Assembly (NCBI GenBank): GCA_902492065.1
Contig: CABUKE010000003.1
Location: 124,001-188,000 of the forward strand
Source of the DNA: an uncultured Eubacteriales bacterium
GTDB lineage: Bacteria > Bacillota > Clostridia > UBA1381 > UMGS1253
DNA length: 64,000 bases
Direction: 5' to 3'
The position numbers were made by a program, and so were the translations under genes. This document shows, piece by piece, positions 26,789-34,211 of this stretch (its first letter is position 1; each line of letters begins with the position of its first letter). A model generated the notes under the pieces. It searched no databases. It was not told where the DNA came from and saw only the letters and a program-made list of their open reading frames with translations.

Positions 26789-26894
26789 CGCCACCCCCTA
26801 CAATTTTATCTCCATTATAGTCATTTGCCGCAAGCGATGTCAAGGCCGAAGAAAACCCGTTTTTTCTCGTTTTTTGCTTTTTCTTTTTCTTGTA

Positions 26895-26924
26895 TTGACA
26901 AAACAGCGCGGATGGGTGTATACT
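26895..26924 (+). promoter_or_regulatory. Promoter of the aroF-pheA-prmA attenuator region
   Basis: TTGACA (26895-26900), an 18-nt spacer and TATACT (26919-26924). Transcription would begin near 26931, about 55 bases before the leader peptide ATG. Confidence 0.85.
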
Positions 26925-26985
26925 AAAGCAAATCATAAAACATGATGTTGATTTTAGCCGGTTTATACCGGGGATGGAGTTTGTT

Positions 26986-27105
26986 ATGAGAACGGATAAA
27001 GTGCTTCTGACAACTGAATCCAAGTTTTTTGGCTTTAGCTTTAGCTACTTTTTTGGCTACGGCTTTTTTGGCTTGGAAAAACTGAATTCAGACCTGCAAA
27101 GTTAA
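26986..27105 (+). CDS. Phenylalanine (and tyrosine) attenuator leader peptide
   Basis: A 39-residue reading frame whose middle reads KFFGFSFSYFFGYGFFG. It has eight Phe codons, all TTT, and two Tyr codons within codons 14-28. GATGGAG lies about 6 bases before the ATG. The frame stops 29 bases before a terminator hairpin. It precedes aroF and pheA, whose end product is phenylalanine. This is the layout of a classical translation-coupled attenuator: stalling at Phe codons when charged tRNA-Phe is scarce would favour the antiterminator. The protein itself probably has no function after synthesis. Identification rests on codon content, position and RNA pairing. Confidence 0.9.
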   Translation: MRTDKVLLTTESKFFGFSFSYFFGYGFFGLEKLNSDLQS

Positions 27106-27166
27106 GAAGCATATTCCGGCAAACCATGTTTACAAGGGTCTGATTTCATCAGGCCCTTTCTTTTTT
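27088..27166 (+). promoter_or_regulatory. Phe attenuator: antiterminator and terminator hairpins
   Basis: Terminator: a 10-bp stem 27134-27143 with 27149-27158 (one G-U), a 5-nt loop, then TC and six Ts. Antiterminator: TCAGACC (27088-27094), inside codons 35-37 of the leader peptide, is exactly complementary to GGTCTGA (27137-27143), part of the terminator's left arm. The two structures are mutually exclusive. A ribosome reaching the stop codon covers 27088-27094 and permits termination. A ribosome stalled on the Phe codons (up to 27069) leaves it free. Confidence 0.85.
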
Positions 27167-27210
27167 GCAAAATTTTAAATTTATCCAATATTAGAAAGGG
27201 AGTATGCACA

Positions 27211-28239
27211 ATGGTAATTATCTTCAAACCGTCGGCAAAGAAAGAGGAAATCAGCAAAGTCAAGGCGTATGTCGAGAGCCTCGGCAACGTAAAAGCACAG
27301 CAAATCGAGGGTGAAGCGACCACCATTTTAGGTCTGGTCGGCGATACGTCGGCAATCGACATTGACACAGTCAACCTTTACGACAGCGTGGACCGCATCA
27401 TGAAGGTACAGGAGCCGTACAAGAAGGCGAACCGCAAGTTCCACCCGCACAATACGGTTATTGACGTAAAGGGCCGCAAAATTGGCGGCAACGAGATCGC
27501 AATCATCGCCGGCCCCTGCTCGGTGGAGTCGCAGGAGCAGATTGACGAAGTTGCACGCGACGTAAAAGAGTCTGGCGCAGGCTTCCTGCGCGGCGGCGCG
27601 TACAAGCCCCGCACCTCGCCCTACGCATTCCAGGGCATGGGCGCGGACGGGCTGGAGCTGCTCTACAACGCAGGCAAGGCCAACAACATGCCAATCGTGT
27701 CGGAAATCATGAACCTGAATACGCTCGACCTCTTCATGGAAAAGGTCGATATCATTCAGGTCGGCGCGCGTAACATGCAAAACTTTGACCTGCTGCGCGA
27801 GCTGGGCAAGGTGGATAAGCCGATTCTGCTCAAGCGCGGCTTCTCCGCGACGATTGAAGAGCTTCTGATGGCGGCGGAATACATCATGGCGGGCGGCAAC
27901 GACCAGGTTATCCTGTGCGAGCGCGGTATCCGTACGTTTGAAACGGCAACGCGCAACTCGCTCGATTTGAGCAGTATTCCGATTCTGAAGCGTAACTCCC
28001 ACCTGCCAGTCATTGTAGACCCGTCGCACGCAACCGGTATCTACTGGATGGTGGAGCCAATGAGTAAGGCGGCCATCGCCGCGGGCGCAGACGGGCTTAT
28101 CATCGAAGTGCACAACAACCCGAAGTGCGCAAAATGCGACGGGCAGCAGTCGCTGACGCCGCACGCTTTTGACGAGCTGATGAGCAAGGTAAAGCGGATT
28201 GCCGAGGTGGAAGGCCGCACGATTAAAACTTACATGTAA
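27211..28239 (+). CDS. aroF: 3-deoxy-7-phosphoheptulonate (DAHP) synthase, type I beta
   Basis: First enzyme of the shikimate pathway, condensing phosphoenolpyruvate and erythrose-4-phosphate. The 342-residue protein has an N-terminal ferredoxin-like regulatory domain (1-70) and the TIM-barrel catalytic domain with IIAGPCSVES (about 98-107), GGAYKPRTSPYAFQG, ILLKRGFSATIEE and DPSHATG. The extra N-terminal domain usually gives feedback control by Phe or Tyr in this class. It is the first structural gene after the Phe attenuator, so it is probably controlled both at the RNA and at the enzyme level. GGGAG precedes the ATG. Confidence 0.96.
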   Translation: MVIIFKPSAKKEEISKVKAYVESLGNVKAQQIEGEATTILGLVGDTSAIDIDTVNLYDSVDRIMKVQEPYKKANRKFHPHNTVIDVKGRKIGGNEIAIIAGPCSVESQEQIDEVARDVKESGAGFLRGGAYKPRTSPYAFQGMGADGLELLYNAGKANNMPIVSEIMNLNTLDLFMEKVDIIQVGARNMQNFDLLRELGKVDKPILLKRGFSATIEELLMAAEYIMAGGNDQVILCERGIRTFETATRNSLDLSSIPILKRNSHLPVIVDPSHATGIYWMVEPMSKAAIAAGADGLIIEVHNNPKCAKCDGQQSLTPHAFDELMSKVKRIAEVEGRTIKTYM

Positions 28240-28251
28240 GGCGGGGAAACG

Positions 28252-29376
28252 ATGCGAAGTTTAGACGAAGTACGAAATGATATCAACGAAACGGACAAAG
28301 AGCTTGCCCGCCTGTTCGAGCGGCGCATGAATTTATCAAAAGAGGTCGCGGACTATAAGCGCGCGAACGGACTGCCCGTCTTTGACGCGGCGCGCGAGGC
28401 GGCGGTTATTGCGCGGTTCACGGGCGCGCTGGCAAATAAGGCGTACGCCCCGTGGGCGACGCGTATTATCTGCGACTTAATGGACTGCTCGAAGGAGTAC
28501 CAGCGACAGTTTATGCCGGAGGGTACGGTAGCAGCGCACAAAGACGGGGGCCGGGTCGTGTGTCAGGGCGCGCCGGGCGCGTACGGCGAAGAAGCCGCCT
28601 GCGCCTATTTCGGCGAAACAGCGCAGATTGACTGCCTTTCCTCTTTTGAGGACGTATTTGCGGCGGTATCGTCCGGCGAGGCAGCCTACGGTGTTGTTCC
28701 GATTGAGAACTCATCCACCGGGGCAATCGGCGACGTATACGACCTGTTCACGCGCTACGACTGCAAGATCGCGGGCGAATACATCCTGCCGATCTCGCAC
28801 AATCTGCTCGCAAACGAGGGTGCTACGCTCGATACGGTAAAGTCGGTTTATTCACATACACAGGGGTTCGAGCAAAGCAGTAACTTCCTGAGAAAACACC
28901 CGGACTACAACTGTATCCCCTACCACAATACTGCGGTGAGCGCAAAATTTGTCGCGGAAAGCGGCGGAACGGACAAGGCTGCGATTGCGTCGCTGCGCGC
29001 GGCCAAACTTTATAACCTGAAAGTACTTGCGCAAGCCATCAATAACAATTATAATAATTATACGCGCTTTATTATCATTGCCCGCGACCTAGTCACACAA
29101 AAAGAAGCGAACAAGGTGTCTGTTCTGTTCGGACTGATGCACAAGGAGGGACAGCTCTGCAAGCTGATGGCGCACTTTGCAGAGTACCGCGTCAACCTGC
29201 TCAAGATTGAGTCGCGCCCAATTCCGAACCGGAGCTGGGAATATAACTTTTATATTGACTTTGAGGCAAACTTGCAGGATAACGGTACACAGGAACTGCT
29301 CGAAAAGCTACGCGCCGACGCGGTCTCGTTCCGGCTATTGGGCAATTATAAAGCGGCGAATACGCATGTGGGATAA
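28252..29376 (+). CDS. pheA: Bifunctional chorismate mutase / prephenate dehydratase (P-protein)
   Basis: Converts chorismate through prephenate to phenylpyruvate. The 374-residue protein has an AroQ-type chorismate mutase domain (about 1-88, with FERRMNLSKEVADYKR and PVFDAARE) and a prephenate dehydratase domain (about 100-275) ending in the catalytic YTRFIII (TRF 271-273). The C-terminal ACT domain (about 287-370) has the Phe-binding motif ESRP (320-323). It is therefore expected to be feedback-inhibited by phenylalanine. It lies 12 bases after aroF in the attenuated operon, with prmA 13 bases further on. Confidence 0.97.
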   Translation: MRSLDEVRNDINETDKELARLFERRMNLSKEVADYKRANGLPVFDAAREAAVIARFTGALANKAYAPWATRIICDLMDCSKEYQRQFMPEGTVAAHKDGGRVVCQGAPGAYGEEAACAYFGETAQIDCLSSFEDVFAAVSSGEAAYGVVPIENSSTGAIGDVYDLFTRYDCKIAGEYILPISHNLLANEGATLDTVKSVYSHTQGFEQSSNFLRKHPDYNCIPYHNTAVSAKFVAESGGTDKAAIASLRAAKLYNLKVLAQAINNNYNNYTRFIIIARDLVTQKEANKVSVLFGLMHKEGQLCKLMAHFAEYRVNLLKIESRPIPNRSWEYNFYIDFEANLQDNGTQELLEKLRADAVSFRLLGNYKAANTHVG

Positions 29377-29389
29377 GGGGTAGATACGT

Positions 29390-30358
29390 ATGGATTGGAT
29401 TATGGCGGCGATTGACACAACTACGGAAGGGATCGAGCCGGTTTGCGGCAGGCTGTATGCGCTCGGCATCACCGGGACGGAGATTGAAGACGCGGCGGAC
29501 TTTAACGACTTTTTGGAAAACGACACAAAATACTGGGATTACATTGACGAATCGCTTCTTTATAAAAAGACGGCTCCGACGCGTGTAAAGGTCTATCTGA
29601 CCGACGACGAGCATGGCCGCTCCCAACTCTCCGCCATCCGGCAGAGCATGGCGGAGCTGAAGGCGCTTGACGAGGAGGGCCGCTTCGGCACACTCGAGGC
29701 AAGCCTGACAAATATGAAAGAACAAGACTGGGCGGAAAACTGGAAGCAGTATTACAAGCCGCTCAAAGTCGGTGATAAAATCCTCATTAAGCCGGAATGG
29801 GAGCCGCTCGCCGACGACGAAGGGCGCACAGTGTTCCATATCAACCCGGGCATGAGCTTCGGGACCGGCACGCACGAGAGCACGCAGCTCTGCATCGAAA
29901 GTCTGGAAAAACATATTGCCGCTGGCGACAGCGTGCTCGACCTCGGCTGCGGAAGCGGGATTTTGTCTATCATTGCCCTGCTTTTGGGCGCAAACAGCGC
30001 GCTGGCCGTCGATATTGACCCGAATGCGGTCAAGATTGCAAAAGAAAACGCTGCGCGCAATGGAATCGGCGCAGACGCTTACACGGCAATTGCGGCGGAC
30101 ATTCTCTCCGACGAGGCGGCGCGGCGGCAGGTATCGGCGCAGCAATACGACGTAGTGCTGGCCAACATTGTGGCGGACGTTATCATCGCCCTTGCCCCGT
30201 TTGCAAAGGCTGTGATAAAGCCGGGCGGCACGTTTATCACGTCGGGCATCATCCTCGCACGCAAGGACGATGTGCGCGCCGCGCTGGAGTCGGCCGGGTT
30301 TACGATACAAGCCGTCTGTGACAAGCGCGAGTGGTGCTCGGTTACGGCAATTGGTTAA
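29390..30358 (+). CDS. prmA: Ribosomal protein L11 methyltransferase
   Basis: A 322-residue SAM-dependent methyltransferase acting on ribosomal protein L11. The N-terminal substrate-recognition domain includes DWAENWKQYYKPLKVGDKIL. The catalytic domain has PGMSFGTGTHEST (about 152-164), VLDLGCGSGILSI (about 180-192) and NPPY-equivalent VLANIVADVI. In many Clostridia prmA sits beside rsmE or dnaJ. Here it is third in an aromatic amino acid operon and rsmE lies further on, beyond a heparinase-like gene. A terminator follows at once. Confidence 0.95.
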   Translation: MDWIMAAIDTTTEGIEPVCGRLYALGITGTEIEDAADFNDFLENDTKYWDYIDESLLYKKTAPTRVKVYLTDDEHGRSQLSAIRQSMAELKALDEEGRFGTLEASLTNMKEQDWAENWKQYYKPLKVGDKILIKPEWEPLADDEGRTVFHINPGMSFGTGTHESTQLCIESLEKHIAAGDSVLDLGCGSGILSIIALLLGANSALAVDIDPNAVKIAKENAARNGIGADAYTAIAADILSDEAARRQVSAQQYDVVLANIVADVIIALAPFAKAVIKPGGTFITSGIILARKDDVRAALESAGFTIQAVCDKREWCSVTAIG

Positions 30359-30361
30359 AAT

Positions 30362-30385
30362 AAGCGGCGGACAGCCGCTTTTTTT
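30362..30385 (+). terminator. Terminator of aroF-pheA-prmA
   Basis: A 7-bp stem (30362-30368 with 30374-30380) and a 5-nt loop are followed by a run of Ts, starting 4 bases after the prmA stop. Confidence 0.85.
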
Positions 30386-30424
30386 CTTGCCCGCTGTATA
30401 CTTTATAGCAAATAATCAAAATTT

Positions 30425-30466
30425 TTCACAAAATTCTTGAACTTTCTATGTGAAATATGATAAGAT
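30425..30466 (+). promoter_or_regulatory. Candidate promoter and dyad of the heparinase-like gene
   Basis: TTGAAC (30437-30442), 18 nt, TAAGAT (30461-30466). An inverted repeat TTCACA (30425-30430) / TGTGAA (30449-30454) brackets the -35 and could be an operator. The operator is inference. Confidence 0.5.
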
Positions 30467-30498
30467 ATATCTCAATCAAATAAAAAGGGTGAAACCAA

Positions 30499-32211
30499 AT
30501 GTTGTTTGCAAAAGCAAAGGACCCGACTTTTTGGAAGAAAGTATCCGAAAGTCCGGACTACCAAAATCTAATTGACGAGTTGTTATATCTCTACAATACC
30601 TGCTGTCAGGAGGAAATCCCTATCCTGCGCTACAGCAACTATAAAATCTTTTATGGGAGCGGCTCGCGCAAGGAACACGAAGTTCCCTACTTCCTGCGGC
30701 GCACGCGCCTCAACACCTGCGCCATGCTCTGCCTGATCTATCCCGAGCAGCCGGAATATCTCGAAAAATTGCAGGACATTATCTGGGCCATCTGTGACGA
30801 ATACTGCTGGGCCATGCCAGCGCACGTAACCGATATAGAACATAACGACAATACATATCTCGACCTATTCGCGTGCGAAACGGGCTTTGCTCTCAGTGAG
30901 ATTGCCTACCTGCTCGGCGACCGCTTTGACCCGCTCGTAAATGCACGGATTGATACTGAGCTGAACCGGCGCGTCATCGACTCATTCTTGAACCGGCGTT
31001 TCAGCTTTGAAACGATGACGAACAACTGGGCGGCTGTCTGCGCCGGCAGCGTCGCCATTACCTTCATGTACCGGCGACCCGACCTGTTTGCCTCTATCAA
31101 ACCGCGCATCGACGCAGCAATCGAGTGTTTCTTGTCGAGTTACAAGGCGGACGGCGTGTGCCGTGAAGGGCTTGGCTATTGGATTTACGGCTTCGGATTT
31201 TTCACGTATTACGCTGACCTACTCCGCCAGTTTTCGGACGGCGAATACGACTATTTCAAGCAGGAGCGTGTCCGCACGATTGCGACGTTCCAGCAAAAGA
31301 TGTTTCTGCAAAACGATGTGACGGTCAGCTTTGCCGACGGCTCCATCACCGGGTCGCATATGCTTGGGCTGAGCCACTTTTTGAAGGCGGAATTTCCGGA
31401 CGATGTGGTTGTTCCGCCTGCAAAGTACCGTTCGACGCGTGTCGGCGGCGAGGGCGACGACGCGGCGCGCTGGTGCCATGTAATCCGCTCGTTTGTGTTC
31501 CTCAACCCGGCATACAACGTGGAATCCGAGCTGGAATCTACACAGTATTACATGCCGGAATCTGCCTGGTACATCAAAAAGACGCCGCGCTATGCCCTTG
31601 CGGCAAAGGCGGGCGACAACGATGAGCCGCACAACCATAACGACGTAGGTTCGTTCCTCTTTGTAACCGGCGGAAGGCAGGCCCTCTGTGACCTCGGGGC
31701 GGGCGAATATACGCGTCAGTACTTCCGCCCGGAAACGCGGTACACCATTTTCTGCAACAGCTCTGTCAGTCACAATGTGCCGATTATAAACGGAGCGGCG
31801 CAGAAGGAGGGCGCAGAACATAAGGGAACAATGCGTGTTGACGGCGATGTTGTAACCATGGAGTTTGCCTCCGCATACGAGGTGTCGGGTCTGAAAACGC
31901 TCACCCGCACCCTTGAAACAAAGGAGGATAAAATCCTGTTACATGACTGTTTTGTTTCCGACTCCCCGTTTAAAGAAATCCGGGAACGCTTTGTCAGCAA
32001 GGATAAACCAATCGTGTCCGGCTGCACCGTTACGGCAGGCGGCGCGGTCATCCGTTTTTCGGCAGACTGCGCGTCGGTTTCCGTTTCGGAACAGGAGTCG
32101 AATACGCATAATATCCATAAAGGATGCGGGAAAGAAACCATATATTGTATCGACTTTATCCTAAATGCTGGACAGACCGCATTTGACGCAGAAATCAGTG
32201 TCATAGAATAA
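30499..32211 (+). CDS. Heparinase II/III-like protein (putative polysaccharide lyase)
   Basis: A 570-residue protein with an N-terminal alpha/alpha-toroid region (about 1-330; TMTNNWAAVCAGSVA, EGLGYWIYGFGFFTYYA) and a C-terminal beta-sandwich region. The motif DEPHNHNDVGSFLFV (about 375-389) is the hallmark of the heparinase II/III family, and Tyr and His residues in the GYW and HNHND segments are the likely catalytic set. There is no signal peptide, so it would cleave imported uronate-containing oligosaccharides. The products would feed into KDG/KDPG metabolism (kdgK, eda in this window). The specific glycan is not predictable. AAAGGGTG precedes the ATG. Confidence 0.8.
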   Translation: MLFAKAKDPTFWKKVSESPDYQNLIDELLYLYNTCCQEEIPILRYSNYKIFYGSGSRKEHEVPYFLRRTRLNTCAMLCLIYPEQPEYLEKLQDIIWAICDEYCWAMPAHVTDIEHNDNTYLDLFACETGFALSEIAYLLGDRFDPLVNARIDTELNRRVIDSFLNRRFSFETMTNNWAAVCAGSVAITFMYRRPDLFASIKPRIDAAIECFLSSYKADGVCREGLGYWIYGFGFFTYYADLLRQFSDGEYDYFKQERVRTIATFQQKMFLQNDVTVSFADGSITGSHMLGLSHFLKAEFPDDVVVPPAKYRSTRVGGEGDDAARWCHVIRSFVFLNPAYNVESELESTQYYMPESAWYIKKTPRYALAAKAGDNDEPHNHNDVGSFLFVTGGRQALCDLGAGEYTRQYFRPETRYTIFCNSSVSHNVPIINGAAQKEGAEHKGTMRVDGDVVTMEFASAYEVSGLKTLTRTLETKEDKILLHDCFVSDSPFKEIRERFVSKDKPIVSGCTVTAGGAVIRFSADCASVSVSEQESNTHNIHKGCGKETIYCIDFILNAGQTAFDAEISVIE

Positions 32212-32235
32212 TCCGAAATGAAATGGAGTGGCAAT

Positions 32236-32973
32236 ATGCCAAGATTTTTTATTGATAAAAGCGCGATAAACGGCAACAGTGCAGTAGTCACGGGCGACGA
32301 CGCGCGCCACATCCGCAAAGTGCTCCGTATGCGGGAAGGAGAAGCGCTCACGCTATGCGACGGCTGCGGAACCGACTACGAGGCTGAAATTACTGCCTTG
32401 TCGGAGGATGCGGTTACAGCCGTGATCCGTTCTGCTCACCCGAATGAGTCGGAACCTGAGGTACAAATTACGTTGTATCAAGCGCTTCCAAAGTCCGGAA
32501 AGATGGAATACATCATACAAAAATGCACGGAATTAGGAATTTGTAAAATTATACCTTGCATTATGGAGCGATGTGTTGTAAAATTAAATAGTCCGTCTGA
32601 TTCGGCAAAAAAGACGAAACGCTACCAAAGCGTCGCCTATGCGGCTGCAAAACAGTCCCAGCGCGGCGTTATTCCGGTTGTGGACGAGCCGGTTGCCTTT
32701 GCCGAAGCAATCGAACAGATGAAGGGGTACGACCTGTCCTTCGTTCCATATGAAAACGAAGATGGCACGACGCTCAAAGATGTTTTATCAAAGACGGGCG
32801 GCATAAAGACAGCGGCCTTTTTAATCGGGCCGGAGGGAGGCATCAGCGAGCAGGAGCTTGCTACCATCAGAAATACGACCTTCCCCACCGTAACGCTCGG
32901 GAAGCGTATCCTGCGGACGGAAACAGCCGGGGAAGCGGTGCTTTCTATGATGAATTATGAGCTTTTCCTGTAA
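32236..32973 (+). CDS. rsmE: 16S rRNA (uracil-1498-N3)-methyltransferase
   Basis: A 245-residue SPOUT-class methyltransferase. The N-terminal PUA-like part has GDDARHIRKVLRMREGE. The SPOUT domain has KSGKMEYIIQKCTELG and the knot motif LIGPEGGISEQE, then LGKRILRTETA. The frame opens at 32218, but TGGAG lies 7 bases before the ATG at 32236, so that is the start. It follows the heparinase-like gene by 24 bases, so the two may be co-transcribed although functionally unrelated. Confidence 0.95.
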   Translation: MPRFFIDKSAINGNSAVVTGDDARHIRKVLRMREGEALTLCDGCGTDYEAEITALSEDAVTAVIRSAHPNESEPEVQITLYQALPKSGKMEYIIQKCTELGICKIIPCIMERCVVKLNSPSDSAKKTKRYQSVAYAAAKQSQRGVIPVVDEPVAFAEAIEQMKGYDLSFVPYENEDGTTLKDVLSKTGGIKTAAFLIGPEGGISEQELATIRNTTFPTVTLGKRILRTETAGEAVLSMMNYELFL

Positions 32974-33007
32974 ATTTTTCTTAAATATACAAGGAGGATA
33001 TACGAAA

Positions 33008-33532
33008 ATGATGATCAAGGAATTGGCAGGTTTGCCGAAAAAGCAGCTTGAGGAGAAAATTACAAACCGAGTTTTGGTAAACTTTGGATACACAGTTCTC
33101 GGCTATGTTCTGCTCTATGTGTTTTACCTGTATGCTATGGGCCGGATTGGGAACATTCTCTCCTATCGCTATGTAATGCTTGGGATTTTCCTCGCATGCG
33201 CTATCGCCACAGTCGTACTGTATGTACTTTCTTTTATGAAACAGCCGAAGTTTGAAAAGCATAGAGCAAGGCTGCGCAATTATGGCCATTTTGCGCTTGG
33301 CGTGGCAATTGCGGCGTTCTATCTGAACCTGCCGTTCTACACGCAGTGGCTTCCGACAGAGGCTGCACCGGCCTATCTGCGGTCGTTTATTTTGTTCTTA
33401 AAGAACACAAAAATGGAGTATTATGTTGTAGCAGTGTTGATGCTTGTTTACCTTGTGGCAACGATTGTATACCATAATGTGCTGCTTCACAAATTGACAA
33501 AGCGTGCGAAGTCAAAGGCAAAAAACAAATAA
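33008..33532 (+). CDS. Four-helix membrane protein, unknown function
   Basis: A 174-residue protein. It starts with a charged segment of about 20 residues (GLPKKQLEEK) and has four predicted membrane helices (about 22-45, 53-74, 92-110 and 134-156). It ends in a very basic tail (LTKRAKSKAKNK). No family recognised. AAGGAGG lies 10 bases before the ATG at 33008. The longer frame from 32957 overlaps rsmE and is rejected. It is probably the last gene of the unit ending at the terminator near 33594. Confidence 0.7.
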   Translation: MMIKELAGLPKKQLEEKITNRVLVNFGYTVLGYVLLYVFYLYAMGRIGNILSYRYVMLGIFLACAIATVVLYVLSFMKQPKFEKHRARLRNYGHFALGVAIAAFYLNLPFYTQWLPTEAAPAYLRSFILFLKNTKMEYYVVAVLMLVYLVATIVYHNVLLHKLTKRAKSKAKNK

Positions 33533-33557
33533 TTGTATGACATATCATAATCTTTCA

Positions 33558-33599
33558 AATAAAAGCCATCGATGAATTCTCGATGGCTTTTATTTTTAT
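33558..33599. terminator. Terminator after the membrane protein gene
   Basis: A perfect 15-bp stem (33558-33572 with 33580-33594) and 7-nt loop, ending in a T-rich run. A second strong hairpin (33598-33611 with 33617-33631, one bulge) follows without a T tract. The 278 bases to the next gene hold only these and the XRE promoter. Confidence 0.9.
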
Positions 33600-33760
33600 G
33601 ACAAAAACGGCTATATGCCGTGTTTTGTCATAGACTGAACCAGGAATAAACGAAATGAATTTTTGTTTTATATTTTAAGCAAAACAGAAAAATATTGAGG
33701 CCCAGGCAAACAAAACATGCGCAAAATATACAAACAATCAAAAAATCCGTATTATATTCT

Positions 33761-33803
33761 GTTTAAACGTGTAATCCTCCTTTATATAATGAAAAAAAGG
33801 AGG
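33761..33803 (+). promoter_or_regulatory. XRE gene promoter inside an inverted repeat
   Basis: TTTAAA (33762-33767), 17 nt, TATAAT (33785-33790). The -35 lies in the palindrome GTTTAAAC (33761-33768). The -10 is bracketed by CCTCCTTT (33776-33783) and AAAGGAGG (33796-33803), the latter being the ribosome binding site. The layout suits autoregulation; the operator assignment is inference. Confidence 0.6.
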
Positions 33804-33810
33804 GAATTTT

Positions 33811-34035
33811 ATGACGGAAGAAAGGGCAATTGCAGAATATATTCGTGATTTTCGAAAGAAACACAAATTATCCCAGGAACAGCTTGCAGAAAAATGCAAT
33901 GTCAGTATCGATACAATCAGCCATTTAGAGCGGGAAATTGCAAACCCTTCCCTGAAGACTTTACGCGCTCTCGCTTCCTTTATGGGTACTACCATTATCG
34001 GCATACTTCAGGGACGGCAAGACAAATCTGATTGA
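33811..34035 (+). CDS. Small XRE-family HTH transcription regulator
   Basis: A 74-residue protein that is almost entirely one HTH_3 domain. FRKKHKLSQEQLAEKCNVS (about 14-32) and IDTISHLEREIANPSLKTL (about 33-51) are the two DNA-recognition helices and following turn. It has no ligand-binding or protease domain. It is monocistronic, in an AT-rich pocket between two housekeeping-type units, with a terminator after it. The target is unknown; its own promoter is the obvious candidate. Confidence 0.88.
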   Translation: MTEERAIAEYIRDFRKKHKLSQEQLAEKCNVSIDTISHLEREIANPSLKTLRALASFMGTTIIGILQGRQDKSD

Positions 34036-34100
34036 GCACCTGATAAAAATACCAAACGAAATAGCGGCTTTAGCTGCCTGTAAACAGGCCGCTATCTCTC

Positions 34101-34131
34101 GGAAGCTGGATTTATCCGGCTTCTCTTTTTT
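34101..34131 (+). terminator. Terminator after the XRE gene
   Basis: A stem formed by 34102-34109 and 34116-34123 (one G-U) with a 6-nt loop is followed by TCTTTTTTA. A second hairpin (ATAGCGGC...GCCGCTAT, about 34062-34094) precedes it. Confidence 0.75.
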
Positions 34132-34141
34132 ATAATTCCTA

Positions 34142-34170
34142 TAGACAAGAAACCTGCTTCATGATATAGT
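34142..34170 (+). promoter_or_regulatory. Promoter of the moxR operon
   Basis: TAGACA (34142-34147), 17 nt, TATAGT (34165-34170), five of six matches in each hexamer; about 42 bases before the TTG start. Confidence 0.65.
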
Positions 34171-34211
34171 ATTCTTGCTTGTATTATAATTTCCAGAAGG
34201 GGGTATTTACG

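Noticed and set aside
26931..27210. T-box leader upstream of aroF
   Set aside because: No T-box sequence, specifier loop or NCCA-binding bulge is visible. The Phe-rich leader frame explains the terminator instead.
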